The position numbers and the translations under genes were made by a program. Source: Puia dinghuensis (GTDB lineage: Bacteria > Bacteroidota > Bacteroidia > Chitinophagales > Chitinophagaceae). Taken from it: DNA of 64,000 nucleotides. This document shows positions 27,355-36,716 of the stretch, piece by piece. The stretch is from the NCBI RefSeq assembly GCF_014642875.1, contig NZ_BMJC01000002.1:1116001-1180000 (forward strand), given 5' to 3'. How positions within the stretch are numbered: the stretch's first letter is position 1; each line of letters starts with the position of its first letter. The notes under the pieces were generated by a model, which was not told where the DNA came from, searched no databases, and saw only the letters and a list, made by a program, of their open reading frames with translations.

Positions 27355-28497
27355 CTACAGCACCTCCTCGAGTTTTTTCTCCAGTGCATCGCCCCGGAGG
27401 TTCTTCGCGATGATACGGCCCGATGGATCGACAAGGAAATTCTGGGGAATCGCCCTTATGGCATATTGCCTGGCGGCGGCATTGTTCCAGAACTTCAGAT
27501 CGGATACCTGTGTCCAGCTTAATCCATCGGCCTTAATAGCGGCGAGCCATGCCGCTTTCCTGCCGGACTGATCCAGCGACACGCTCAGGACGGTGAAATT
27601 CCTGTCCTTGTATTTTTCGTAAGCCTTGACCACATTGGGATTTTCCGCGCGACAGGGGCCACACCAGGAGGCCCAGAAGTCGAGTAGGACAAATTTGCCC
27701 CGGAAATCGGAAAGCCGCACCGGCTGGTCGTTCACATCATTCTGCACGAAGTCGGGTGCCATACCACCGATGGAAGTATTCCGCACCTCGTCCATGGTTT
27801 TGGCGAAGGCGATGCCTTCCGGCGTGCTGCGTACACGGGGGGAAAGGTTTTTGAACATCGGTTCGATGGTACTGACGTCGATATCCTTACCGGCCAGTTC
27901 TTTCAGCAGGGACAGGGACAGATAAGAGTCCGGGTGCTGCGGGATATAGGCGCGGGTCAGGGAGTCCCGGTGTTTTACGATGGCTTTATACCTCGTCATC
28001 AGACTATGCTGGAAGGCGGTATCCTTCTTTTTGTCTTCCGGCGCCGCGGCAAAGTCTGCATTGATGTCGTTCTCTGCTTTTGCTACCGAAGCGAGCACGG
28101 TGTTATCGTAAGCAGCGTATTCGACATTAAGCGGGGTGCCCGTCACCATGGCATGACATAGGGAATCCATTGCACGTACGCGCGTATGGCCCCTGACGAG
28201 CCAGACTACGCGGCTATCGGCCTTTTTGCCCAGGTGGTCGAGTCCCTCGCCTTCCCGATCGATGACGATGGTGGCCTTCACCGGGGATTCATCGGCGGCG
28301 CCGCTGAAAGAGAAAACGCCATGGTGCAGACTGGCGGAATCCAGCACCTGTTGGTTGGTCATGCGGTAGCCACTGACGAGCCAGGCCTTGGCCGGGGTTT
28401 TTGCCGCGGACAGTTTGACTGTCAAATGATAGCTTGCCTGTTGGGCCTGGGCCAGCACAGGTGCAATAGCGAGCGATGTATAAAGGAGAGTCTTCAT
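27355..28497 (-). CDS. TlpA-like periplasmic thioredoxin with DUF4369-type N-terminal domain
   Basis: This 380-residue protein has a short signal peptide (cleavage after AQA, about residue 18). Residues ~20-230 resemble the DUF4369/helical N-terminal region of Bacteroidota TlpA proteins. Residues ~240-380 are an AhpC/TSA-thioredoxin domain with the redox pair Cys279-Gly-Pro-Cys282 (WASWCGPCRAENP) and the cis-Pro segment RAIPQNFLVDP. It is the last gene behind susC and susD (6-base gap), a common arrangement for redox-maintenance proteins linked to an uptake locus. Confidence 0.92.
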   Translation of the reverse strand: MKTLLYTSLAIAPVLAQAQQASYHLTVKLSAAKTPAKAWLVSGYRMTNQQVLDSASLHHGVFSFSGAADESPVKATIVIDREGEGLDHLGKKADSRVVWLVRGHTRVRAMDSLCHAMVTGTPLNVEYAAYDNTVLASVAKAENDINADFAAAPEDKKKDTAFQHSLMTRYKAIVKHRDSLTRAYIPQHPDSYLSLSLLKELAGKDIDVSTIEPMFKNLSPRVRSTPEGIAFAKTMDEVRNTSIGGMAPDFVQNDVNDQPVRLSDFRGKFVLLDFWASWCGPCRAENPNVVKAYEKYKDRNFTVLSVSLDQSGRKAAWLAAIKADGLSWTQVSDLKFWNNAAARQYAIRAIPQNFLVDPSGRIIAKNLRGDALEKKLEEVL

Positions 28498-28503
28498 CTT
28501 GAT

Positions 28504-29943
28504 TTATTGTTGGTAACCGGGATTAGGAGTTAGGTTAGGGTCCTGGATCAGATCGTTGTCCGGGAGGGGGAACAATTGCATATAATGACTCCAGGTCGCA
28601 TGTTTTTGCGGCGCAAAGACCGTCATCACCGAGTCGATAGTACCGGTGCGCTTGAGATCGAAGAAGCGGTTGCAGCATTCCGTGAACAGTTCGACCCTAC
28701 GTTCTTTTGCAACGGCGGCAAGCAGGGAGGCCTGGTCAGCGGCAGTGGTATTGGGAAGACCGGCCCTTGTTCTTACGGCGTTGAGATCGGCCTGGGCGCC
28801 GGCGATGTTGTTCTGATGGGCCCTTGCTTCGGCCCGGATGAGATAGAGTTCGGCGAGGCGAAGGACGACGTCATTTTCCCCGCTGGATGTCGAGGAGGTA
28901 TATTTATTAGGAAAATAATAGGTGATCGAAGGTTTTGCGCCGGCTATCGAATCGAGCCGCACCCAATTAGTATAGCGGTTATCATTGGGTTCGAAGGCAT
29001 GGACCAGCGCAGTGTCCATGCTCACCAGCACATTATAGGTGAGTGGTGAATTGCCCGAAGGGATGGGGGCCGGCATACCGCCGTAATAAAGACCGTATTG
29101 GATGGGGCTGGGATTGGTAGACGCCATAGCCAGCGACCAGATGATCTCCTTGTTGTTGAGGGTGAAGACCTGGCTGGTGGGTACGAGGGCATAGTCGGAG
29201 TGCGCAATCACCGTGTCCGCCCATATCTCCGCGCTGTCCCACCGCTGGGTGTAGCAATATACCTTGGACAGGAGGGCGCTTGCCGTATAGCGGTCAGGCC
29301 GGTTACGGTGCTTAGTGGTTGCGCCGTAGGCATCGGTGTAGCTGGAGTTGAGCAGAGCCTGCGCCTGCCACAGATCGGCGATTATCTGCTGGTAGACCTG
29401 GGCCTGGAGCGTCCGGCTCAGCTTGTCGTTGATGGTGTAATCGGAAGTGAGGGCCAGGGGGACGTCGCCATAGAAATTGGTGAGATAGAAATACAGGAAG
29501 GCCCGGGTGAAATAGCATTCTCCCAGCCACTGGTCCTTATAGTAGAGAACGGCGGTGGTATTGCGAATACCTTCGAGCGTGGAATTGACGTCATACAATT
29601 TACTATAAGTATCGGTCCACGTGCTGACATTATTGTATTGAATGGCGTCTCCATAGAAGGCCACGTTATTGCTGCTGCTGGTACCGAGGCTTTGCAGCTC
29701 GTCCATATAGAGCCCGGTCTCGCAGGGCATATCGCCCGACCCACTCCCGAATATACCCCCATTGACGAGATTGAGGAAATTGCCGGTGACGACAGCGGAA
29801 ACCGCATTGTCGGAGATAAAGGCGTTCTGCTGGTTGATATTGCCTGCGGGTAAGGGTTTATCGAGGTACTTGTTGCAGGCGGGCAGCGCCAGCACAAGGG
29901 GCAGTATAAGGAGGAAGTTGATCTTTTTTCTCATTGTTATCAT
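28504..29943 (-). CDS. SusD/RagB-family nutrient-binding lipoprotein
   Basis: This 479-residue lipoprotein has its lipid-accepting Cys at residue 23 (LALPAC). ATG 29934 is an alternative start. The product shows the SusD layout: an N-terminal NKYLDKPLPAG motif, TPR-like helices, and the C-terminal RRVELFTECCNRFFDLKRTG signature. It acts as a hinged lid over the SusC barrel at the cell surface. It starts 3 bases after the susC stop. The ligand, glycan or peptide, is not evident, as no glycoside hydrolase is adjacent. Confidence 0.95.
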   Translation of the reverse strand: MITMRKKINFLLILPLVLALPACNKYLDKPLPAGNINQQNAFISDNAVSAVVTGNFLNLVNGGIFGSGSGDMPCETGLYMDELQSLGTSSSNNVAFYGDAIQYNNVSTWTDTYSKLYDVNSTLEGIRNTTAVLYYKDQWLGECYFTRAFLYFYLTNFYGDVPLALTSDYTINDKLSRTLQAQVYQQIIADLWQAQALLNSSYTDAYGATTKHRNRPDRYTASALLSKVYCYTQRWDSAEIWADTVIAHSDYALVPTSQVFTLNNKEIIWSLAMASTNPSPIQYGLYYGGMPAPIPSGNSPLTYNVLVSMDTALVHAFEPNDNRYTNWVRLDSIAGAKPSITYYFPNKYTSSTSSGENDVVLRLAELYLIRAEARAHQNNIAGAQADLNAVRTRAGLPNTTAADQASLLAAVAKERRVELFTECCNRFFDLKRTGTIDSVMTVFAPQKHATWSHYMQLFPLPDNDLIQDPNLTPNPGYQQ

Positions 29944-29946
29944 CTT

Positions 29947-32900
29947 TTAAAGTGTGAGGTTGATGCCGGCCGTATAAGTGCGCAATGGAGGTATAACGGT
30001 GGCATTGAGGTTTTCGGGGTCGAGTCCGCCGAATTTGGAGATCGTCAGCAGGTTTTGCCCCTGGAGATAGATCGTGCATTCACGCAGGTGCATCTTCTTC
30101 AGCACGCCGGGTGAAAGCTTGTAGCGGAAGCTGAGGTTTTGCAGGCGAGCATAGGTGGCGTCGGTGTAGGCGCCTGTGCTGGCCTTGAAGTTCATGATGC
30201 CGAAGTAATTGTTAAGGAGGCTGCTGGTAACCTTGGGAATATCCGTCCTGTCGCCCGGTTTCTGCCAGCGGCGAAGCCATTGCGTAGTGCTGTTGATATC
30301 GAAAGACCCGAAGAGAAAACCCGATTGCGCCAAGGAGTTATACCCTTTCCTGCTGATATAGGTGAAGTACACGTCCAGTGTGAACTGCTTATAGCTGAAG
30401 GAATTCGAGAATCCCCCATAATACCTGGGCGCCAGATCGACGAACTGGGTCTTATCGGTCTGCGTGAGGCTGCCGTAGGTGAAATCCTTGGTGACGCCTT
30501 TGGCATTGGTATAGCTGAAAGTGCCAGTGGCAGGATCCACGCCGGCATAATTGTATAGCAGAATTCCGGTGAGGGGTTTGCCTACCATGTAGCTGGTATT
30601 CTGGTTGGCCATCGTAGGCAATTTGATGAGTTTGCTGGTGGGGATTGTCATATTGAACCGGGTGGACCAGGTGAAGTTTTTGGTCTTTACGTTGGTGGTG
30701 CTGAGTGACATTTCCCAACCGCTGTTGCGGATCACCGCATCCGAATTGAGGGTAATAGCAGTAGAACCCGTCGTGCTGGCAATGGGTCGGTTTACCAATT
30801 GATTGCCGGACTCGTTGTGATAATAGCTGCCTTCCATGATGACTCTGTCCTTGAAGAACCCGAGTTCGAGCCCGATCTCCTTATCATGGTCGAGCTCCCA
30901 TTTCAGGTTGGGGTTGGCGTTGGCGGTGGGGTCGAGCCCGAGCTTACCATCGTAGGTGCCGGAGATGGGACCGTAGACCGTCAGGTAGCCATAGTCGGGG
31001 ATGGCGTCGCCGCCGATGACACCGGTGCTGCCCCGCAGCTTGCCGAAGCTGAGGAAGGAGAGATGATCCTTGACGAATTTTTCTTCGCTGAATATCCACG
31101 CGGCAGCGATGGAACCGAAATTCCCGAAACGATTGCGCGGCGCGAAGCGGGTGGAGCCATCCCGTCTGCCGTTGAGATCGAGGATGTATTTCTGATCCCA
31201 TACATACTTGATGATCCCATAAAAACCCAGGGGCCGGAAGGGCACCTGGTTATAGGTGCTGGTGACGGTGGTGCCTTCGGCAGGATCGTTCAGCAGGGCA
31301 TCCGAGGGGAAGCCGACTCCCTGCATCTCGTACCAGTATTGGTTGCGGTCGTCGATCTCGCCCCCGGCCTTTACGCTGAGATCACCCTTCCAAAGGGTAC
31401 GATCGTATTCGGCATAGGGCGAGACGGTGATGGTGCGGGTATCATAGTTGTGGAAGATGCCCACAGTCTGCTGCGCAGCAGTGGTATTGGTGGGAGCAAA
31501 TACCGTCGTGGGCTTGCCGATGAGCTCCTTGCCGGCGAGGTCGTTGTACCCGAAGATGGTGCGCAGGGTGATGCCGGCTACGGGTTTGTACACCAGGGCG
31601 GCATTGGCGAGGAGATTACCGGTGACATTGCTGTAGGTGCGGTTGAAATTGGCGGCGCTGCTCGCACCATTGGGGTCTACGGCGGCCAGCAACCAGTTGA
31701 CGGTGCCGTCGGGCAGTAAAGGGGACGGAGCATTGGGGGCCTCGATGACGCTGGACAGGGAAAAATCGTAGGGCACCATATCATCCTTGGAAGAGAGATA
31801 GCTACCTGAAAGATCGAGGTGGAACTTATCGTCAAGGGTAGCCGTGCTGAGCGCGAACCGGAGCGTTCCGTCGGTGAAATTCCCCTTATTCAGCTGGATA
31901 TTGCCATTCTGCCGCAGGCTGCCCCCGATGAGGTAGGTCGTATTGCGCGAGCCGCCGCTGTAAGTGATGTTGGCGCTGGTGGATTGGGCATGGGACCCCA
32001 TAAAGACCTTGCGCCAGTCGGTGCTGGTGTTTTGAGGCCATTTGCCGTTTACATCCGCATCGCTGGCGCCCGGGGTGAGGCCGTCATTCTTTATCGCTTC
32101 TTCCCGCAGCATGACATATTGTTGCGTGTTGAGCAGCTTTGGCATTTCGCCTTTCGTTGAGATACCCGAATAGATGTTGACGTTGAGGGAGGGGTCGCTG
32201 GCCTTGGCTTTTTTAGTCGTGATAATGATGACCCCGTAAGCGCCGGAGGACCCATAGATGGCCGTGGCATCCGCATCTTTGAGCACATCGATGCTGGCGA
32301 TGTCGGCGGGATTGAGATAGTTGAGGGTATTGCCACCCTGGAGAAAGGCATTGGTGCCATCACTTCCATAGTTGAGAGGCACGGTACCCTGCGGAAACCG
32401 CACCCCGTCTATGATGATCAGCGGCTGGATCGACCCCTGGGTAATGACATTCGTAGAGCTGCGCACCTGCAGGTTGAAAGCGCCTCCGGGCTGGCCGGTC
32501 ACCTGCTGGATAAAGAGGCCGGGCACCTTGCCCTGAATCGCCTCCATGACATTGCCCACAGGGTTCTTCGCGATCTCCGTAGCCGTGATGGTAGTGACGT
32601 CGCCGGGGTTGAGGCGTTTGGTAGTGAGGCCATGAGCGAGCACCTGCACCTGGTCGAGATCGCTATTGCCCAACTGCAGGCGGATAACAAGCGACTTTTT
32701 GCCGGTCCCGAAATATTCGCCCGAAAGTTTTACCTGCCTGGTCACATAGCCGATGAAGGAAATGGTGAGGACGTCGCCCTCATGCGCGAAGAGAATAAAA
32801 GTCCCATCTGCGTGGGAGCTTGTGGAGGTCTTCGAATTTTTGATGGTGATGGACGCTCCAGCCAGGGGATTGCCATCGGCGTCAAAGATGCGGCCCGTGA

Positions 32901-33336
32901 TGGACGTGGGCGGGTCTGCCGGCGGCTGTGGACGGCTTTCGGCCGGCTGTACCGGCCCGACCGCCGGCGCCGGTTTTCGCGAAAGCGAGATCGTCTTATC
33001 CAGGATGAGCCAGGTGAAGGGTTGGTCCTTCAGGCTCAGCTCGAGGAAATCGGTGAGAGGCATGTTCTGTACGGATAACGAGACGGGCCGTGCTTCGGCG
33101 AGCAGCCCTTTTTTGTAGAAGACGACATAGCCGGTTTGTTTCTTAATAGCGGCGAACACCTGTTTGACATCCAGGTTCTTACCCGAGAGGGTAATGGATT
33201 GGGAAAGGCCCGCGGCCTGAACGTGGATCAAGGCTGTTGTCAACAGAACAATGGATAACTTCACAATGAGCCAGATTTTGGTGAGCCCGCGATGCCCTGA
33301 CCAGGCAGGCGGGGTGCAATAAGCAGCATTTTGCAT
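29947..33336 (-). CDS. SusC/RagA-family TonB-linked outer-membrane transporter with STN domain
   Basis: This 1129-residue protein has a signal peptide (about residues 22-42), an STN domain (about 50-120, VKQVFAAIKKQTGYVVFY) that can signal to FecR, and a carboxypeptidase-D-like domain (about 150-230). The plug carries the SusC-specific stretch GLFIQQVTGQPGG and LYGSSGAYG-type motif (DATAIYGSSGAYGVIIITTKK), and the large barrel ends AGINLTL. With SusD it imports a substrate across the outer membrane. It is preceded by its own sigma/FecR pair on the same strand. Confidence 0.95.
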   Translation of the reverse strand: MQNAAYCTPPAWSGHRGLTKIWLIVKLSIVLLTTALIHVQAAGLSQSITLSGKNLDVKQVFAAIKKQTGYVVFYKKGLLAEARPVSLSVQNMPLTDFLELSLKDQPFTWLILDKTISLSRKPAPAVGPVQPAESRPQPPADPPTSITGRIFDADGNPLAGASITIKNSKTSTSSHADGTFILFAHEGDVLTISFIGYVTRQVKLSGEYFGTGKKSLVIRLQLGNSDLDQVQVLAHGLTTKRLNPGDVTTITATEIAKNPVGNVMEAIQGKVPGLFIQQVTGQPGGAFNLQVRSSTNVITQGSIQPLIIIDGVRFPQGTVPLNYGSDGTNAFLQGGNTLNYLNPADIASIDVLKDADATAIYGSSGAYGVIIITTKKAKASDPSLNVNIYSGISTKGEMPKLLNTQQYVMLREEAIKNDGLTPGASDADVNGKWPQNTSTDWRKVFMGSHAQSTSANITYSGGSRNTTYLIGGSLRQNGNIQLNKGNFTDGTLRFALSTATLDDKFHLDLSGSYLSSKDDMVPYDFSLSSVIEAPNAPSPLLPDGTVNWLLAAVDPNGASSAANFNRTYSNVTGNLLANAALVYKPVAGITLRTIFGYNDLAGKELIGKPTTVFAPTNTTAAQQTVGIFHNYDTRTITVSPYAEYDRTLWKGDLSVKAGGEIDDRNQYWYEMQGVGFPSDALLNDPAEGTTVTSTYNQVPFRPLGFYGIIKYVWDQKYILDLNGRRDGSTRFAPRNRFGNFGSIAAAWIFSEEKFVKDHLSFLSFGKLRGSTGVIGGDAIPDYGYLTVYGPISGTYDGKLGLDPTANANPNLKWELDHDKEIGLELGFFKDRVIMEGSYYHNESGNQLVNRPIASTTGSTAITLNSDAVIRNSGWEMSLSTTNVKTKNFTWSTRFNMTIPTSKLIKLPTMANQNTSYMVGKPLTGILLYNYAGVDPATGTFSYTNAKGVTKDFTYGSLTQTDKTQFVDLAPRYYGGFSNSFSYKQFTLDVYFTYISRKGYNSLAQSGFLFGSFDINSTTQWLRRWQKPGDRTDIPKVTSSLLNNYFGIMNFKASTGAYTDATYARLQNLSFRYKLSPGVLKKMHLRECTIYLQGQNLLTISKFGGLDPENLNATVIPPLRTYTAGINLTL

Positions 33337-33416
33337 ACCTTCGTTACGTTTTGGGTTTGATTTAATAAAACAAGTCTCTCCGGACTTATATGAAAGGAAT
33401 CAGCCTTTAACAATAG

Positions 33417-33448
33417 CCGCTGTGGGCCCTAATCCATAGCGGTTTTTT
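33417..33448 (+). terminator. Hairpin with plus-strand T-run in the fecR-susC gap
   Basis: CCGCTGTGG (33417-33425) pairs with CCATAGCGG (33434-33442, one G-U) around an 8-base loop and is followed by six T on the plus strand. No plus-strand gene ends here. On the minus strand it is a stable hairpin in the susC leader without a T-run. It may stop antisense transcription or shape the susC leader. Confidence 0.5.
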
Positions 33449-33533
33449 GTGTGAGGCCAAAGCGTTTTTGGCGGCAAGCTTCGTCCAATGGATAGGTTTA
33501 TAGTGGTGGTATTTAGATGGTGCAGTACGAAGG

Positions 33534-34709
33534 CTATGGCAAGACGACCAGGCGGCGGCCTTCTTCCAGCCTGAATTTTACTTCTGCCCTGGCAAGTACT
33601 TTGAGCAGATCGGATAGTTTTATATTCCGGCTGATCTCTCCTTCGAACTGAATATCGGGGATGCCCTTCTCATAGATGACGTCCACGTCATACCATCGCT
33701 GTATCTGACGCATCACCTCCCCGAGATGGACATTCTCGAAATTGAAAAACCCATTCTTCCAGGCCATCACCTTGTCGATGTCGGGGTGATGGACGATGGT
33801 TAGTCCGTCTGTGCCGGCGTGCGCCTGCTCACCGGGTTTGAGTATCACCTGATGGAGGCCGCGATCGCTGACCCGGATGCCGCCATTTATTAAGGTGGTG
33901 GTGATGGCGGCTTCGTCCACATAGCTGTTAACGTTGAAAGCCGTTCCGAGAACTTCTATGGCGCCCCTTCCATCGACGTCTACGAGGAAGGGTTTGTCTT
34001 TTTGCGTTGCGACTTCGATATAGGCTTCGCCGCTGATGCTGACCTTTCGTTGATCGTCAGCAAAGCTGGTGGGGTAGGTGATGGCCGATGCGGAGTTGAG
34101 CCAGACGCCGGTTCCATCGGGAAGGGTCACATGATATTGACCGCCACGGGGGGTACGAAGCGTATTGAGCAGGCCGGCCGTCGTTGCGGTTGAGCCCTTG
34201 GGTCGATAGATGAGCTGGCCATCGGAAGACTTGACAACCGTCGTACTTCCCTGTAGCGCGATGGTGCCATTCGCGGTGCTATCGAGGAGGACGGCACGGC
34301 CGTCGGCTAAGGTGAGAACCGCCTTGTTGCCACCCGGGGCAACGTCGGATAGTGGCAGGCGGCTGGCTACTACCGGGGTCGGTCTTCCTTTTGCCAGCCA
34401 GAGGTAAGCTCCTGTGCCAAGGATCAGTAGTACAGCCGCCGCCCATGACCACTTCCGGATCAACCGTTTCACAGGGGTTGAGGGGGCGGGCCGCTGCTCT
34501 ATCTTTTGAAGCAGGCCTTGGATGATCCGGTTCTCTGTTGCCGGCAGTTCATCATCGATGGTGAATTCTCCGGCGGATGCCCGCAGAAGCTGATCCAGCT
34601 CGTTTGCTACATCCTCCTGTTCGAGGAGGGAGATGAGTTCCTGGTGTTGTTGCGGTGTCAGCTTCCCGGACAGATACGTATTCAATAAAGTTATTAGTCG
34701 ATGATGCAT
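33534..34709 (-). CDS. FecR-family anti-sigma/sigma-regulator
   Basis: This 391-residue protein has an N-terminal cytosolic domain (about 1-85), a membrane span (WSWAAAVLLILGTGAYLWLA, about 88-107), a periplasmic FecR domain (GKGQ-like GGQYHVTLPDGTGVWLNSASAITYP and SGEAYIEVA), and a C-terminal DUF4974 domain (NVHLGEVMRQIQRWYDVDVIYE). It pairs with the sigma gene 55 bases upstream and with the STN-bearing SusC downstream, forming a complete cell-surface signalling chain. Confidence 0.94.
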   Translation of the reverse strand: MHHRLITLLNTYLSGKLTPQQHQELISLLEQEDVANELDQLLRASAGEFTIDDELPATENRIIQGLLQKIEQRPAPSTPVKRLIRKWSWAAAVLLILGTGAYLWLAKGRPTPVVASRLPLSDVAPGGNKAVLTLADGRAVLLDSTANGTIALQGSTTVVKSSDGQLIYRPKGSTATTAGLLNTLRTPRGGQYHVTLPDGTGVWLNSASAITYPTSFADDQRKVSISGEAYIEVATQKDKPFLVDVDGRGAIEVLGTAFNVNSYVDEAAITTTLINGGIRVSDRGLHQVILKPGEQAHAGTDGLTIVHHPDIDKVMAWKNGFFNFENVHLGEVMRQIQRWYDVDVIYEKGIPDIQFEGEISRNIKLSDLLKVLARAEVKFRLEEGRRLVVLP

Positions 34710-34764
34710 TGTTATTAAAGACGCAGGAAAAAGTTTCTGCTGAGTAGGGTGTGGAAGATTTTTT

Positions 34765-35361
34765 TTATGAGCGTGCTATTGCGCCCAGCAGAATGATGAG
34801 CAGGACGCTGTTGCCGAGATGTTCCTGCAAATAGCCCCTGAGGAAGGTGACGGCCTTCACAATGTACTGGGCCACTGTGTCTTTGTGAATGCCTAGCCGT
34901 TCGGCTATCTGTTCGTGCGTCAGACCTTCCAGGCGGCTCATCCGAAAGACCTCCCGTCTTTTTTCCGGCAGCAGGCTGATCCCGGTGAGCAATACCTGAT
35001 AATGCTGCCGGCCCTCGGCCCAGTGGTCGGGACGCAGTGCGTGCTCTTCGATCTCCTGGTCTTGCAGGAAGGTGGGTCGATTGAGCTTCTTCCTAAAGGC
35101 CGTTATGATGGTATTGCGGGCGATGATAAACAGCCAGTTCTCAAAATTCCCGATCTGGCCGAGCCGGTCGCGGGAGTTCCAGACCTTGAGGAAGATATCC
35201 TGTGTGACTTCTTCCGCCTCTTCGGCCGACTTCATCAGGGCGATGGCCTGGCAATAGATGCTTCGCCAATACAGACGGACAAGGCCGGTGAGCGCTGTTT
35301 CGTCCCCCTGGGCGAGTTGCGAAAGCAGGATAGGGTCGTTATGTGTTTGGTCTACAGGCAA
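34765..35361 (-). CDS. FecI-like ECF sigma factor
   Basis: This 198-residue protein has region 2 (AEEVTQDIFLKVWNSRDRL, about residues 46-64) and region 4 helix-turn-helix (LTHEQIAERLGIHKDTVAQYIVKA, about 146-169). The C-terminus is hydrophobic (VLLIILLGAIA), as in a subset of Bacteroidota FecI-like factors with a short membrane-seeking tail. It is the first gene of the minus-strand sigma/fecR/susC/susD/tlpA block and is the likely activator of that block. Confidence 0.93.
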   Translation of the reverse strand: MPVDQTHNDPILLSQLAQGDETALTGLVRLYWRSIYCQAIALMKSAEEAEEVTQDIFLKVWNSRDRLGQIGNFENWLFIIARNTIITAFRKKLNRPTFLQDQEIEEHALRPDHWAEGRQHYQVLLTGISLLPEKRREVFRMSRLEGLTHEQIAERLGIHKDTVAQYIVKAVTFLRGYLQEHLGNSVLLIILLGAIARS

Positions 35362-35446
35362 TATTATATAACAACTAGAAGCCGAAAAGATAATTTATTT
35401 TGATCGAATTTTTAACGGAAAGGCGCGTGCGGACCTAAAATGAAAA

Positions 35447-35478
35447 GAGGCCGTCTACAAGTAATTGTAAACAGCCTC
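35447..35478 (-). terminator. Imperfect hairpin, possibly a minus-strand terminator
   Basis: GAGGC...TACAA (35447-35460) pairs with TTGTA...GCCTC (35465-35478), with an internal mismatch of about four bases. Read on the minus strand it is followed by TTTTCATTTTA. No minus-strand gene lies directly upstream, so if it works it ends an unannotated transcript arising between 35.5 and 35.8 kb. Confidence 0.4.
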
Positions 35479-35692
35479 TAATACTTTCACTGTATCGGGT
35501 CCCGGGTAGCTACAGTGGTTTTCACGGTTTCGGATCGGATTTCAAAGGGTGTGGATCGGGTTTTTCGCTCAGGGTACGGTTGGTTTTGCTTTTGACCCTG
35601 TAAAGATGCAACGGGCTCGTCGGGCCACAAAGGATTTTTACATTGGGTTTCAGTAGTTTGGCGGTAAACTTAGGTGGTGTTACGAACTATTA

Positions 35693-35745
35693 CTTAGCAT
35701 CGAGTATCTTCCGAAGCCGGTATCGGAAGTTTACGATAACGGCTG
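35693..35745 (+). repeat. Left arm of an imperfect inverted repeat flanking the OmpA gene
   Basis: This arm matches the reverse complement of 36717-36769: the first 14 bases (CTTAGCATCGAGTA) are identical, and so are the later blocks TCCGAAG, ATCG and TTTACGATA. It also folds on itself (CTTCCGA/TCGGAAG). Confidence 0.65.
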
Positions 35746-35807
35746 ATAGCCAGGGCCGTGTAATTATCATAATGCATTACCTTTGGGCCGAATTATAAAA
35801 CTCTATT

Positions 35808-36680
35808 ATGCGATCGGTCCATCCCTATCTCTTTGTTTTGACTCTAGCCGTACTCTCCCTCGGAAGCTGCGTCCCCGCAGGGAAATACAAATCCATGCAG
35901 CAACAGGCGCAAAAAAGCGATTCGTTGTATACATCAACGCTGAATTCGCTGAAAACCTGCCAGGATGTCAACGCCGACCTCATCAAGCAGAAGACAGACA
36001 TCCAGAATCAGATGAACGACCTGAACCAGCGGTTCACCACTGTCCAGGCAAATAATGCCGATCTGCAAAAGCAATTGACAGCTTTGTCATCGATCAGCTC
36101 CACCCAGGCGGAGAGTATGAAAAAAGCGCTGGAGAATATCGGGTCCAAAGACACCTATATCCAGCAATTGCGCGGGGCCGTGGTACACCGGGATTCGGTG
36201 AACATGGCCGTGCTGTTGGAACTCAAGGCAGCCCTGGGGGGTCTTGGCGATGATGCGGTGATCAAGGTGGATTCAGGTATGGTTTCTGTCGACCTTTCCG
36301 ACAAGCTGTTGTTCTCTGGCGACAGCAGCAGCTATGCGCTGAGCTATAAAGCGAAATCGGTGCTGGGCAAGCTGGCCAGAGTGCTCACCGACCAGCCTGA
36401 TCTTACTTTTATGGTGGAAGGAAACACGGACAGCACCTGGAAAAAGCAGGCGATATTGGAAGACAACTGGGATCTCAGTGTCAAAAGGGCCACTGCCGTG
36501 GTGAGGGTATTACAGAATGATTACAATATATCCCCGGTGCGGATGACGGCTGCGGGGCATGGAGAATATCTTCTGGCAGCCCCCAATGATACCCCCGAGG
36601 GAAGGGCGGCCAATCGCCGGACGCGGATCACTATCCTTCCGCAACTCGACCCCTTGATAAAGCTGCTGCAACACCAATAG
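35808..36680 (+). CDS. OmpA-family lipoprotein
   Basis: This 290-residue protein has a lipoprotein signal peptide with Cys21 (LSLGSC), then a long coiled-coil region (about residues 30-125, repeating Q, N, L and K), then an OmpA C-terminal peptidoglycan-binding domain (about 165-280: LLFSGDSSSYAL, MVEGNTDSTW, WDLSVKRATAVVRVL, AAGHGEYLLA, NRRTRITILPQ). By family it tethers the outer membrane to peptidoglycan. The gene stands alone between two arms of an inverted repeat. Confidence 0.92.
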   Translation: MRSVHPYLFVLTLAVLSLGSCVPAGKYKSMQQQAQKSDSLYTSTLNSLKTCQDVNADLIKQKTDIQNQMNDLNQRFTTVQANNADLQKQLTALSSISSTQAESMKKALENIGSKDTYIQQLRGAVVHRDSVNMAVLLELKAALGGLGDDAVIKVDSGMVSVDLSDKLLFSGDSSSYALSYKAKSVLGKLARVLTDQPDLTFMVEGNTDSTWKKQAILEDNWDLSVKRATAVVRVLQNDYNISPVRMTAAGHGEYLLAAPNDTPEGRAANRRTRITILPQLDPLIKLLQHQ

Positions 36681-36716
36681 ACACGCGCGTTGAGGGCTAC
36701 GCGTCGGGAGCGGCGC

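Larger units (their letters stand above)
35362..35807. other. 446-base intergenic region, no convincing gene
   Basis: This is the divergent space between the sigma gene and the OmpA lipoprotein gene. It holds an AT-rich sigma-gene upstream stretch (35370-35400), a hairpin at 35447-35478, and the left arm of the inverted repeat that flanks the OmpA gene (35693-35745). No ORF with a plausible start is seen on either strand. Confidence 0.7.

Noticed and set aside
30799-31719. 306-residue plus-strand frame inside susC
   Set aside because: Antisense to a clear SusC gene, low-complexity Gly/Ala/Glu/Val, no recognisable domain.
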